From assembly GCF_900090265.1 (NCBI RefSeq), contig NZ_LT607752.1, forward strand, positions 4,588,001 through 4,652,000: 64,000 nt of DNA, read 5' to 3'. Shown here piece by piece: positions 42,241 to 52,958 of the stretch. The notes beneath the pieces are model-generated. The model saw only the letters and a program-made list of their open reading frames with translations. It searched no databases and was not told where the DNA came from. This DNA comes from Micromonospora rifamycinica. Its GTDB lineage: Bacteria; Actinomycetota; Actinomycetes; Mycobacteriales; Micromonosporaceae. Numbering within the stretch: the stretch's first letter is position 1; each line of letters starts with the position of its first letter. A program made the position numbers and the translations under genes.

Positions 42241-43500
42241 CTAGCCGAAGAAGCCCGCCGCGTCGGGGACCGACGCGGGGTCCGGTACGTGGCACGCGCC
42301 GCAGTCGGCCCGCCGGCCGACGTTCGCGCCGTACCACCGCAGGACGGCCGGTTTGGTGAACTCGAACCCCATCTGCGGCCAGCTGGCGTAGACGCCCTCC
42401 CGGCGGTTCGCCCAGACGTAGAAGTCCGCCCGCAGATCCTCGTCGAGGCTGTCGAGCCCGCCGCCGGCCCCACGGGACAGCTCGACGAGTGCCAGCTTGA
42501 CCATGAAGTTGGCGACCGGTGCGATGTCCGAGGCCAGCCCGACCTGGATCTGCTGCTCGAGGTCGCCCGGGTCGACGTACGCCTGGGCCTCCTCGCGGGC
42601 CTCGCTCAGCCGCGAGTACTCACGTGGCCGCTGGGCGAGGAACTGCGTGGTGTAGACGCAGGCGAGGCAGGGGCCGTCGAACGGGCGGACCCGGAGCACC
42701 TCGCCGCCGCAGGCGCGGCTGAGCACCCGGCCGAAGACGGTCGGTATCCGGAGGTCGAGCGCGTACTGGTTGAGCATGAACCGGCTGCGGTCGCTGTCCG
42801 TCGCCGCCACCAGCAGGTCGACGCCGTCCACCGCCTGCTGGAGTGCCGGCACGTCCTCGACCACGTCGAGGTCGGCCGTGACCACGTCCAGGTCGGGGTT
42901 CTTGCCGAGCACCAGGTCGCGGACCGCGTTGGTCTTGCGCCGGCCGAGGTCCCCGATCCCGCAGGCGTGCCGCGCGACGTTGCCGACCTCGATGCGGTCG
43001 CGGTCCACCAGCACCATGCGTCCGATCCCGGACTGGGCGAGGGCGACGGCGATGGCGGATCCGCCGCTTCCCAGCCCCACCACGGCGACCGACTTGCGGG
43101 CGAGCGCCGCGGTCGGAACGAGACCTTTCGCGCGGACGTACATCTCTCCCTGGACGGGAACGAACTTCACGTCGATCTCCCGGGTGCCGCCGGCGTCGAG
43201 GACGATCCGGCCGCGGGCGGTGAGGTCGTCCCCGGTGATCCCGATGTCGACGACCAACCGGACCCCGGCGGGGATCTCCGCCTCCCGGACGGCCGGTCCC
43301 CGGTGCAGCCTGACGGTGGCCCGGCAGGGCTGCCCGGAGAAGTGGATGCGGGGCTCGGTCAGGTAGACGTGGAAGACCTCGCCGCCGTCGATGGCCATGC
43401 CGAGGGCGGCGGTCTCCGTGTCCCCGGTCTGCTGGAACTGCCGGAACAGCTCGTTGACGTGCTCCTGGTAGAGGAAGGCCGTCGGCGGGTGCCCGCTCAT
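42241..43500 (-). CDS. E1-like (ThiF/MoeB-type) adenylating enzyme
   Basis: 419 aa from the ATG at 43500, whose ATGA overlaps the stop of the 58-aa gene. Residues 1-135 form an unrecognised beta-rich N-terminal domain. The Rossmann adenylation domain follows: VAVVGLGSGGSAI (142-147 glycine loop), LVDRDRIEVGNVARH with Asp166 and Asn174, RRKTNAV, and DLLVAATDSDRSR. A CxxC pair (Cys278, Cys281) and a late CGACH pair probably bind zinc. The protein ends in DAAGFFG. It should adenylate the C-terminal Gly of a small protein, most simply the product of the preceding gene. Confidence 0.88.
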   Translation of the reverse strand: MSGHPPTAFLYQEHVNELFRQFQQTGDTETAALGMAIDGGEVFHVYLTEPRIHFSGQPCRATVRLHRGPAVREAEIPAGVRLVVDIGITGDDLTARGRIVLDAGGTREIDVKFVPVQGEMYVRAKGLVPTAALARKSVAVVGLGSGGSAIAVALAQSGIGRMVLVDRDRIEVGNVARHACGIGDLGRRKTNAVRDLVLGKNPDLDVVTADLDVVEDVPALQQAVDGVDLLVAATDSDRSRFMLNQYALDLRIPTVFGRVLSRACGGEVLRVRPFDGPCLACVYTTQFLAQRPREYSRLSEAREEAQAYVDPGDLEQQIQVGLASDIAPVANFMVKLALVELSRGAGGGLDSLDEDLRADFYVWANRREGVYASWPQMGFEFTKPAVLRWYGANVGRRADCGACHVPDPASVPDAAGFFG

Positions 43501-43673
43501 CCGAAGTACCCGTCCGCCGCGGTGTTGGTGGCGACGACGTCGTCCGGGCTCGGGTTGCTGGTCACGCTGAGCTGCCCGGTCCGGGGGTCGAACACCAGGT
43601 CCTGCGAGGGACGCCCCTGGGTGATGTCGGTGAGTGTTTCCTGGATCTTCGCCGGCTGTCGACTCTCGTCCAT
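43497..43673 (-). CDS. 58-aa Gly-terminated protein, candidate modifier or E1 substrate
   Basis: Starts at the ATG at 43673 behind GAGAGG (MDESRQPAKIQETLTDITQG) and ends in TAADGYFG, with the stop overlapping the E1-like start. It is polar and acidic, with no signal peptide. At 58 residues it is shorter than a normal ubiquitin fold (~75) and I see no clear beta-grasp pattern. The C-terminal Gly, the position first in an E1-JAB-E2 operon and the translational coupling suggest it is the peptide adenylated by the E1-like enzyme. It could be a minimal tag or, as for MccB, a peptide substrate. No relative was recognised. Confidence 0.7.
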   Translation of the reverse strand: MDESRQPAKIQETLTDITQGRPSQDLVFDPRTGQLSVTSNPSPDDVVATNTAADGYFG

Positions 43674-43763
43674 GGCCGTGTCCTCTCGTCATGCGCCTGC
43701 CGGTGGTACCTGACGGACGGCCCGGCCCTCCGGCCCGGTCGCCCGTTCTCGATAATTCGGCTC

Positions 43764-43812
43764 CGAAAGTTTCCGAAAGTCGTTGACCTTTTCGAAACGT
43801 CGCTGCAATACT
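43764..43812 (+). promoter_or_regulatory. Predicted promoter and xylanase-type operator of the CE4 deacetylase
   Basis: CGAAAGTTTCCG at 43764-43775 contains the 9-bp palindrome GAAAGTTTC, which matches the CGAAASTTTCG elements known upstream of actinomycete xylanolytic genes. Next come TTGACC (43783-43788) and, 18 bp later, AATACT (43807-43812), a plausible -35/-10 pair. The deacetylase start is at 43890. Confidence 0.5.
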
Positions 43813-43889
43813 CCGATTTCACAGCGCCATCAACACATCTCGATGGATGTGCGCGTCTCAGGTGTCACCACCCCAAGGAGGACCTGCGC

Positions 43890-44948
43890 ATGATCGCCAG
43901 AATCGGTGGCACCCGCCGCCCGTCCGTTCCCCGAGCATCGCGCCGCGCCGTCCGGTTGGCCGCCCTCGCCACCGCCGTGGCACTGGGCGCCGTCGGGCTC
44001 GCGGTCGCCGCGACCCCGTCCAGCGCCGCCGCCTGCAACGGCTACGTCGGTCTCACCTTCGACGACGGGCCGACCGGCAGCACCGGCGCGCTGCTGTCCG
44101 TGCTGCGCAACAACAACGTCCGGGCGACCATGTTCAACGTCGGGCAGAACGTGCAGGGCAACCCGTCCGCCGCCCGGGCCCAGGTCGACGCCGGCATGTG
44201 GGTCGCCAACCACAGCTGGAACCACGCCCACATGACCTCGATGGGCCAGAGCCAGATGCAGTCGGACCTCTCCCAGACCAACGCGGCGATCCAGTCGGCC
44301 ACCGGTGTCCGGCCGCAGCTGTTCCGGCCGCCCTACGGCGAGACCAACGCCACCCTCCAGTCGGTCGCCTCGTCGCTCGGCCTGCGCCAGGTGATCTGGG
44401 ACGTCGACTCCCAGGACTGGAACGGCGCCAGCGTCAGCCAGATCGTCTCCAACGCCGGCCGCCTCCAGGCCGGCCAGGTGATCCTGATGCACGACGGCAT
44501 CCAGAACACCCGTGACGCGATCCCGCAGATCATGGCCAACCTGAGCAGCCGCAACCTCTGCCCCGGCATGATCTCGCCGAGCACCGGCCGGGCGGTGGCC
44601 CCGGACGGCACCCCGCCGACCACCGGCACGCCGACCACCCCGCCCGGCACGCCGACCACCCCGCCGCCCACCGGCGGGTGCACCGCGACGGCGACGTACC
44701 CCAACGTCTGGGGCGATCGGTACAACACGTCGGTGACGGTCCAGGGGGCCGCCAACTGGACCGTGGTGGTGGCGGTGACCGCGCCGCAGCGGATCACCAC
44801 CACCTGGAACGGCACCCCCAGCTGGGACAGCTCCGGCTACGTGATGACGATGCGCTCCAACGGCAGCGGCAACACCTTCGGCTTCACCACGATGATGAAC
44901 GGCAACAGCGGCGCCAGGCCCCAGATCCGTTCCTGCACCACCGGCTGA
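43890..44948 (+). CDS. Secreted polysaccharide deacetylase / acetylxylan esterase (CE4) with CBM2
   Basis: 352 aa from the ATG at 43890, with AAGGAGG upstream. Residues 1-48 are a signal peptide (Arg-rich start, AALATAVALGAVGLAVA, SSAAA cleavage region). The NodB domain has TFDDGP (Asp58/59), HSWNH (His108, His112), RPPYG, and the late VILMHDG, i.e. the full CE4 metal and catalytic set. A Thr/Pro linker (GTPTTPPGTPTTPP) leads to a C-terminal CBM2-like domain of ~85 residues, with paired cysteines and surface Trp. It resembles streptomycete AxeA, so xylan deacetylation is the likely role; chitin cannot be excluded. Confidence 0.9.
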   Translation: MIARIGGTRRPSVPRASRRAVRLAALATAVALGAVGLAVAATPSSAAACNGYVGLTFDDGPTGSTGALLSVLRNNNVRATMFNVGQNVQGNPSAARAQVDAGMWVANHSWNHAHMTSMGQSQMQSDLSQTNAAIQSATGVRPQLFRPPYGETNATLQSVASSLGLRQVIWDVDSQDWNGASVSQIVSNAGRLQAGQVILMHDGIQNTRDAIPQIMANLSSRNLCPGMISPSTGRAVAPDGTPPTTGTPTTPPGTPTTPPPTGGCTATATYPNVWGDRYNTSVTVQGAANWTVVVAVTAPQRITTTWNGTPSWDSSGYVMTMRSNGSGNTFGFTTMMNGNSGARPQIRSCTTG

Positions 44949-44996
44949 GCGCGGGTGGGCCACCCGGGCCGCCGGCACGGCCCGGGTGGAAGGTTC

Positions 44997-45047
44997 GGCC
45001 GGCCCTCCCCGGACGTGACGGGCTCCCGCGACCGGGGAGGGCCGGCC
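44997..45047. terminator. Hairpin terminator after the CE4 deacetylase
   Basis: Perfect 16-bp inverted repeat: GGCCGGCCCTCCCCGG at 44997-45012 and its complement at 45032-45047, around a 19-base loop. It lies 49 bp after the stop codon and ~70 bp before the radical SAM gene. Confidence 0.7.
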
Positions 45048-45115
45048 CACCGGGTGCTGGACGCCCGATTCATCGATAGGATCGCCTCTCGCGTTCATGC
45101 CGACGGCGGGGGCTG

Positions 45116-47145
<2,030 letters not shown>

Positions 47146-47155
<10 letters not shown>

Positions 47156-48210
47156 CGGCGCCCGAACGGCTCGCGCTGGCCCGTGAGGTGGCCGCGCGGC
47201 TGGCGGCCCGGCCGGGGGTGACGAGCGTCTTCCTCACCGGCAGCATGACCGTGGGCCTGGGCAACCACACCTCCGACGTGGACGTCTACCTCGTCGGGCC
47301 GGATGTCGAGGCGGGTCGGGAGCAGGTCTTCGCCGGCCCGGTACGCATCGACGTGCACCGGCTGTCCACCCGGGCGCTGGAGCAGGCGGTCCGGCGGGTG
47401 GTGGGGGCGACCCTGCGCAGCGACGACGGCGCGGACGTGGTCGCCCAGCGGGACGTCACCATCGCACTGCGGCTGCACCTCGGGGAGGTCGTCCGCGACG
47501 GTGGGGCGGACGCCCTGCGGGAGACCCTCGGCGGGCACGCGGCCACCCTCCGCCAGCTGTTGATCACCCGATGGCTCGACCTGGCCCACTACGGGCAGGA
47601 GGACCTGGCCGGGTTGGTCGACGAGCCCGGGGACGGCGACAGCGCGGTGATGACGGCCCGGCTGCTGCTGCGTACCGCCGGCAAGGCCCTCGCCGCGGGC
47701 TGCGGCGACCTGTTCCCCGGCGAGAAGTGGGTCTGGCGGCAGCTCGACCGGTCGGCGCCGGCCGGCTTCCCCCACGACCACTTCCGCCATCTGCTGCGCG
47801 CCGACCCGCTGGCCGCCGGCCCGGACCCGGTGCGCCTGGCCGACCTGCGCGGCTTCGCCCAGACCTGTCTCGCCGCCACGGCCACCCTCGGCTGGCACGG
47901 GGTGCCGCTGGCCCACCAGCCGCGCTGGCGCGGCGGCGACGGGCCGTTGCGGCGTGCGCCGGAGCTCTCCGTCCGCGCCTACCGGGACGGGGTGGTGCTC
48001 ACCTCGCCGGAGAGCCGCCGGGTCCGGCTGAGCCACGAGGCGGCGCTGGTCTGGGCGCTGTGTGACGGCGTCGACGAGTCGACGGTGCGGCACGACGTCG
48101 ACCTGCTCCGGCCGGTGCACGCCGCCGCCCGTCGGCTGGCACCCGAACGGGTGCCCGTGCTCGCCGCCGAACTGCACACGGCAGGCCTGATCCACCGGGT
48201 GGCGGCATGA
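47146..48210 (+). CDS. Nucleotidyltransferase-domain protein with PqqD-like C-terminus
   Basis: 354 aa from the ATG at 47146; GTGs at 47149 and 47152 overlap the radical SAM stop and are equally plausible. Residues ~28-55 carry the minimal nucleotidyltransferase motif (FLTGSMTVGLGNHTSDVDVYLV: GS then DxD). A helical middle region follows. The last ~90 residues (VVLTSPESRRVRLSHEAALVWALCDGVDE) have the pattern of a PqqD-like RiPP recognition element. It may transfer a nucleotidyl group to the peptide or to a partner enzyme. The stop overlaps the next start (ATGA), so the operon is tightly coupled. Confidence 0.75.
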
Positions 48211-50390
48211 AGGTGACCTATGCCCGCAGCGACACCCTCGACCTCTTCCTGGCCCTGCACCGCGAGCTGGCCGGGCGCTGTTCGTGGGAGGTGTGCCTGC
48301 TGCCCCGACCGGTCGAGCCGGCGGTCGCGGCGCTCCGGGACGGGCTGCGGGGGTGGCGGGCGGCCGGCGTGCCGATCCCGCCGGCCGCCCTGGTCGCACC
48401 GGACGGACCGGCGGCCACCGACGCGGCCACCCGGACGGTGCTGGCCGCGATGGACGCGGCCCGGCCCCGGCTCGCCCCGGCGATCGCCGCCTTCGCCGAA
48501 CGCCGTGCCGCCGCCGAGGCCGACCTCGACCAGCGGCTCCGCCTGCCCGAGGTGGGCGGGGCGCTGGCCGCGGCCATGGGGGTCGCCGGGGAGGCGCTGG
48601 AGCTACCGGTGCACCTGGTGCCGTTCGCGCCGTACCCGCCGTCGGTGGGGCTGCTCCTCGACGGTTCCCGGGTGGCCGGCACCTACCTGGACTTCCGGCG
48701 GTACGTCGGCGCCACCCTGGCGGACGCGACGCTGACCCAGCTGGGCTGGGCGCTGCTGCGCAGCGAGCACGGTCCGGGTCACCTGCTGGGCCGGTTGCGG
48801 GCGCTGCTGCCCGGCACCGGGCCGTACCAGCGGCAGCTGCGGTTGCTGCTGACCAAGACGGTGGTGGAGCTGACCGCCGGGCACCTGGTCCGGACGACGG
48901 ACCCGCAACACCGCCCGTGCGTGGAGGTGCTCGGCACGGCGTGGCGGTTCCCCCGCCTGTACGACCTGGTCCGCCGCCACTGGACGCCCTACCTCGACGG
49001 CCACCGGGACCGGGAGGCGGCGCTGGCCGCGATCGCCGCGGAGGCCGCGGCGTACGCCCCCCGGTGGTACACGGAGAACATCGACGGCGCGTCCCTGGCG
49101 GCCGACTTCTACCTGCTGGAGTGGTTGGCGGCGCAGGGCGACGCGCCGGCCGCCGAGCGGCTGGCCCGCTGGGCACCCCAGCTCAGCGCCGACTTCGCCG
49201 GCCAGCTCGACCTCATCATCGGCACCGAACTCGGCCACTACGAGTGCGCCCGTCCCGACGCGCTCGCCCCGGACCTCGCCGACTTCCTGGCCCGGGTCAA
49301 CCTCGGCGACAGCCGGGTGGCATGGTGGCGGACCCGCCGCGAGCTCGGCGAGATCCCCGCCCTGGACCTCGCGGTGGACGCGTTCGCCGGGCCGGGTGTC
49401 GAGTACGGCGGCGAGGCGTGGGCGCCGATCGCCGCGATGCTCCGCCGGTACGCCGCCGGCGAGCTGCCCGCCCGCGTCTTCATCGACCAGTGCTTCACCC
49501 TGCAACACAACAACGGCTGCCTCTTCGACAAGTACTTCGAGGCCGAGCACCTGCTGCCGGTGCTCGAAGCGCAGGCCGCCGGTGACCTGGCCACCCTGGC
49601 CCGGCACGCGTCCGCCGAGGTGCGCCGTCGGTGGCAGCGCCACCGGTACCGGATCGAGCGCGGGTACTCCCCGCAGTGGCTGGGTGCCGACCGGGCCGTC
49701 GACCTGCCGCCGCCGGACCGGCCGCGTACCGGTCGGCTCGTTCTCGGTGCGCCGCCGCCGGGCAGCCTCGGCTGCGGATCCGCCGAGGAGGCCGAGCAGC
49801 TGGCCGCGTCGCCCGCGGACGCCACCGCGCCCGTACGCGACCGGACCTGGCAGTTCCGCCGTCCGTGGCCGGCGGTGCCGCGACGCTACGCCGCCGCGAC
49901 CGCGGTCCTGCACACCGGGCTGGGTGAGGTGCGGCTGGAGCTGTGGCCGACGGTGGTGCCGTACACCGTCGACAACTTCGTCGCGCTCGCCGGCGGGGCG
50001 CGGAGCTGGCGGGATCCGGTCACCGGCGGGCGACGCGACGACCCGTTCTACGACGGCGTCGCGTTCCACCGCCGGGTGCCGGGGTTCGTGATCGAGGCCG
50101 GTGACCGCTCCGGCACCGGCCAGGGTGGCCCGGGCTACCGGATCCCCGACGAGGTGCGGGCCGACCAGGTCTTCGACCGGCCGTTCCTGGTGGCGATGGC
50201 GAACAACGGGCGGGACAGCGCCGGCTCCCGTTTCTTCGTCACCCTGGCGGCGGCGCGGCACCTGGACGGCGGGTTCGTGCAGTTCGGCGAGGTGGTCGAC
50301 GACGGCTCGCGGGCCGTGGTGACGGCGGTCGCCGCGGCGTCCGGGCCGGTCCGGCTGCTCCGGGTGACGATCGACGCCACGCCCGCCTGA
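48207..50390 (+). CDS. Large uncharacterised protein fused to a cyclophilin-type prolyl isomerase
   Basis: 727 aa from the ATG at 48207. Residues 1-550 are mainly helical and not recognised; notable patches are FIDQCFTLQHNNGCLFDKYF and AYAPRWYTENIDGASL. Residues ~565-722 are a cyclophilin: ELWPTVVPYTVDNFVAL, VAFHRRVPGFVIEAGDRSGTG with the catalytic Arg, FLVAMANNGRDSAGSRFFV, and LDGGFVQFGEV. Fusion of cyclophilin to an unknown ~60-kDa domain in a RiPP operon suggests either help in folding or isomerising the modified peptide, or use of the domain as a binding module. The gene converges on the ABC permease gene 24 bp away. Confidence 0.75.
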   Translation: MKVTYARSDTLDLFLALHRELAGRCSWEVCLLPRPVEPAVAALRDGLRGWRAAGVPIPPAALVAPDGPAATDAATRTVLAAMDAARPRLAPAIAAFAERRAAAEADLDQRLRLPEVGGALAAAMGVAGEALELPVHLVPFAPYPPSVGLLLDGSRVAGTYLDFRRYVGATLADATLTQLGWALLRSEHGPGHLLGRLRALLPGTGPYQRQLRLLLTKTVVELTAGHLVRTTDPQHRPCVEVLGTAWRFPRLYDLVRRHWTPYLDGHRDREAALAAIAAEAAAYAPRWYTENIDGASLAADFYLLEWLAAQGDAPAAERLARWAPQLSADFAGQLDLIIGTELGHYECARPDALAPDLADFLARVNLGDSRVAWWRTRRELGEIPALDLAVDAFAGPGVEYGGEAWAPIAAMLRRYAAGELPARVFIDQCFTLQHNNGCLFDKYFEAEHLLPVLEAQAAGDLATLARHASAEVRRRWQRHRYRIERGYSPQWLGADRAVDLPPPDRPRTGRLVLGAPPPGSLGCGSAEEAEQLAASPADATAPVRDRTWQFRRPWPAVPRRYAAATAVLHTGLGEVRLELWPTVVPYTVDNFVALAGGARSWRDPVTGGRRDDPFYDGVAFHRRVPGFVIEAGDRSGTGQGGPGYRIPDEVRADQVFDRPFLVAMANNGRDSAGSRFFVTLAAARHLDGGFVQFGEVVDDGSRAVVTAVAAASGPVRLLRVTIDATPA

Positions 50391-50414
50391 GGTGACGCCG
50401 CGCGGTGCAGCCGC

Positions 50415-51215
50415 TCAGGCGAAGTCGTCGTGCCCGTGCCGGTGCGCCCGGCGGATCTGCACGGCGACGACGACGGCGGTCGCACCCAGCCAGCCGATCC
50501 CCACGAGAGCCTCGGCCACCAGCTGCCACAGCCAGGGGCCGCCGCGCAGCCAGGAGTGCATCGCGGCGAGCCCGTGCCGGCCCGGCAGGAACGCCCCGAC
50601 GACGTCCAGCACCGGCACCCGCCCCGGCGGCAGGAACGCCCCGCTGCACAGCATCACCAGGTAGCCCATCAGGTTGCTGGCCAGCGTCTCGGCCCGCCGA
50701 CCCACGACGAAGGCGGCAGCGGCCAGGCCCGCCGCGGTCGCGGTGAAGGAGATCAGCAGGTAGACGAACGCCATCGGGGCGAGCCGCAGCGCCAGGTCAC
50801 CGACCCCGGCGACCGGAGCCACCACGACGGCGGCGACGAGGATCACGCCGAAGCCGGCGAGCGGGTACGGCAACGACCGGGCGACGAAGAGGACCGTCGG
50901 GTGCAGCCGTCCGGTGCGCAGCCGCCAGAACGTGGCGGAGTCCTTGTCGGCCACCGGCACCTGGGAGACGTACAGGATGTTGGTCATCGCGAGCGCGAGC
51001 ACCAGCCCGCCGACGTAGGCGAACTCCTGGTGCCGGGTGCCCGCGACGACGCCGCCGAGCAGGGTGAAGAAGAGTGTCTGCAACACCACCCGGGGCAGGA
51101 CGCTGCCGCCGAGCACCCCCGGCGGGTTCATGGCGAGGAACTCGCGCCAGCCGAAGCGGACGGCTTCGCCGAGCCGCCACGACAGCGGGGCGTCGGACAG
51201 GCTAGACGAGCTCAA
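50415..51215 (-). CDS. ABC-2 type transporter permease (second)
   Basis: 266 aa. The start is a TTG at 51215 inside the end of the preceding gene, supported by a strong GGAGGGGGAG just upstream. Six hydrophobic segments are visible (VVLQTLFFTLLGGVV, LVLALAMTNILYV, LAGFGVILVAAVVVAPVA, MAFVYLLISFTATAAGLAAAAFVV, LMGYLVMLCSGAFL, LVGIGWLGATAVVVAVQI). It forms a heterodimeric exporter with the next permease and the ATPase, probably for the peptide product. Confidence 0.85.
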   Translation of the reverse strand: MSSSSLSDAPLSWRLGEAVRFGWREFLAMNPPGVLGGSVLPRVVLQTLFFTLLGGVVAGTRHQEFAYVGGLVLALAMTNILYVSQVPVADKDSATFWRLRTGRLHPTVLFVARSLPYPLAGFGVILVAAVVVAPVAGVGDLALRLAPMAFVYLLISFTATAAGLAAAAFVVGRRAETLASNLMGYLVMLCSGAFLPPGRVPVLDVVGAFLPGRHGLAAMHSWLRGGPWLWQLVAEALVGIGWLGATAVVVAVQIRRAHRHGHDDFA

Positions 51216-51981
51216 GGCTCCCCCTCCGGCGGCCGGTGTCGACCGCGACGCGCAGGCAGGCGACCGCCGCGACCAGGTAGACCACGGTCAGCGCCACCGC
51301 GACCGCCAGCGGCGCGGGGCGGACCGCGCCGGAGCTGAGGCCGACCACGAACTCGTGCACCCAGTGCAGGCTGAGCAGTGTCGGCACCCACCGCAGCCAC
51401 TGTGGCAGCGCGTCCGGCGGGATCAGCAGCCCACCCAGGATGAAGACCGGATAGATCAACGCGCCGGACCAGGCCAACCCGTGCCGGGTGACCAGGAACA
51501 GGCAGGCGAGCAGCATGCCCAGCGCGGTGCCGGACGCGACGACGACGAGCAGCGCGACGAGCAGCCACAGTGGATGCGGCACGGCGACCCGCAGCCCCAG
51601 CAGCACGATCACCACTGCCGCACTGGCGAGGATCCCGGCGGTGCTGGAGAGCGTCGCACCGAGGCTCCGGCCGAAGAGCACCAGGCTGGGGGAGAACTGG
51701 CTGGTGACGCTGCGGGCCAGGGTGCCGTAGGTGCGTTCGCGTCGCAGCACGCCACCGGCGGTCCACACCGTGGCGCTCCAGATCGCGGTCAGCACCACGG
51801 CGGAGACGACGACACTCGCCCGGTCGGCGGTGAGCCGGCGGGTGCCGGCCACGATGGCCAGCAGCGCGACCGGCTGCACGACCGAGACGACGACCACCAT
51901 CGGCCGGGTACGCATGCCCTGCTGCTCGGCGCGCAGCGCCGTCCAGACCACCCAGGCGGCGGTGGCCAGGCGCTCGTTCAC
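51202..51981 (-). CDS. ABC-2 type transporter permease (first)
   Basis: 259 aa from a GTG at 51981 overlapping the ATPase stop. Six membrane segments are visible (MVVVVSVVQPVALLAIV, VVVSAVVLTAIWSATVW, LASAAVVIVLLGL, LLVALLVVVASGTALGMLLACLF, LIYPVFILGGLLI, VAVALTVVYLVAAVACL). The LIYPVFILGGLLIPPDALP patch is typical of ABC-2 exporters (drug/peptide type). It overlaps the following permease gene, so the two subunits are coupled in translation. Confidence 0.85.
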   Translation of the reverse strand: MNERLATAAWVVWTALRAEQQGMRTRPMVVVVSVVQPVALLAIVAGTRRLTADRASVVVSAVVLTAIWSATVWTAGGVLRRERTYGTLARSVTSQFSPSLVLFGRSLGATLSSTAGILASAAVVIVLLGLRVAVPHPLWLLVALLVVVASGTALGMLLACLFLVTRHGLAWSGALIYPVFILGGLLIPPDALPQWLRWVPTLLSLHWVHEFVVGLSSGAVRPAPLAVAVALTVVYLVAAVACLRVAVDTGRRRGSLELV

Positions 51982-52958
51982 CGGGTGCCCGTCGGGGTGG
52001 AACCGTCGGCGGCCGACATGCGGTCCATGACGGTGGCGTAGACGTCCTCCAGGCGTACCGGGGCGACGTCCACCGCCAGCACGTCGAGGCCGGTGAGCGC
52101 GGCACCGAGCCGGTCGAAGGTCGCGCCGCCCCACTCCGGCACCCGGAGTCGTACGGTCCAGACCCCGCCCTGCTCCTCGACGTCGTCGAGCGCCGCCCCG
52201 GACGCGCCGAGCTGCTGCGGCACCGGCCCGCGCCCCCGGACCGTGACCGTGGCGGCGAAGCCCGCCGAGCGGGCGAACTCGGCCGCCGTGGTGTCCATCG
52301 TCACCGTTCCCCGGGACAGGATCAGCACCCGGTCCGCCAACCGCTCGATGTCGAGCAGGTAGTGGCTGGTCAGCAGGATCGACACCCCGGTGTCGCGCAG
52401 CCGTGCGACGGTGCCGCGCAGCCGCTCGGCCTCCACCGGGTCGAGGCCGACGGTCGGCTCGTCGAGCAGCAGCAGACGCGGCTCCGCGACCAGCCCCAGC
52501 GCGATGTGCAGCCGCTGACGCATGCCCTTCGAGTAGGTCTCCACCGGGCGGCGGGCGGCCTCGGCGAGCCCCACGTCGGTCAGGGCACCGTCCACCTTGT
52601 CGCGGATGGCCCGCCGTCCGACCCCGGCGAGCATCGCGAAGTAGCGCAGGTTCTCCCGGCCGGACAGCGCCCCGTAGAAGCCCCGGTCGCCGCCGAACAC
52701 CACACCGGTCAGTCGCCGGACCGTGCGCAGCTCCCGCCGGACGTCGTGGCCGAAGACCCGGGCGCTGCCCGTGCTGGGCTCCAGCAGGGTGGCCAGGATC
52801 TTGGTCAGGGTCGTCTTCCCGGCGCCGTTGCTGCCCAGCAGCCCCACGATCTGCCCCTCGGCGACCTGGAACGACACGTCACGCAGCGCGGTCACCTGGT
52901 CCCGACCGCGGCCGAACACCCGTCCCACGCCGGTCACCTCGACCGCCGGTGTGCTCAT
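51978..52958 (-). CDS. ABC transporter ATP-binding protein
   Basis: 326 aa from the ATG at 52958, which overlaps the stop of the PEP-utilising enzyme gene. Walker A GSNGAGKTT, Q-loop region GVVFGGDRGFYGALSG, signature YSKGMRQRLHIALGL, Walker B LLLLDEPTVGLDP and the H-loop TSHYLLDIE are intact. The C-terminal ~90 residues form the extension found in DrrA-type exporters. It powers the two adjacent ABC-2 permeases; substrate most likely the RiPP. Confidence 0.92.
   Translation of the reverse strand: MSTPAVEVTGVGRVFGRGRDQVTALRDVSFQVAEGQIVGLLGSNGAGKTTLTKILATLLEPSTGSARVFGHDVRRELRTVRRLTGVVFGGDRGFYGALSGRENLRYFAMLAGVGRRAIRDKVDGALTDVGLAEAARRPVETYSKGMRQRLHIALGLVAEPRLLLLDEPTVGLDPVEAERLRGTVARLRDTGVSILLTSHYLLDIERLADRVLILSRGTVTMDTTAAEFARSAGFAATVTVRGRGPVPQQLGASGAALDDVEEQGGVWTVRLRVPEWGGATFDRLGAALTGLDVLAVDVAPVRLEDVYATVMDRMSAADGSTPTGTR

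Noticed and set aside
41201..42337. 378-aa open frame on the minus strand overlapping the JAB gene
   Set aside because: Arg/Gly/Pro-rich frame-shifted reading of the JAB gene; the frame ending at 41095 carries the zinc motif.
43497..43673. Canonical ubiquitin-like protein for the E1/E2/JAB operon
   Set aside because: At 58 residues with no visible beta-grasp pattern I do not call it a Ubl, only a Gly-terminated candidate.
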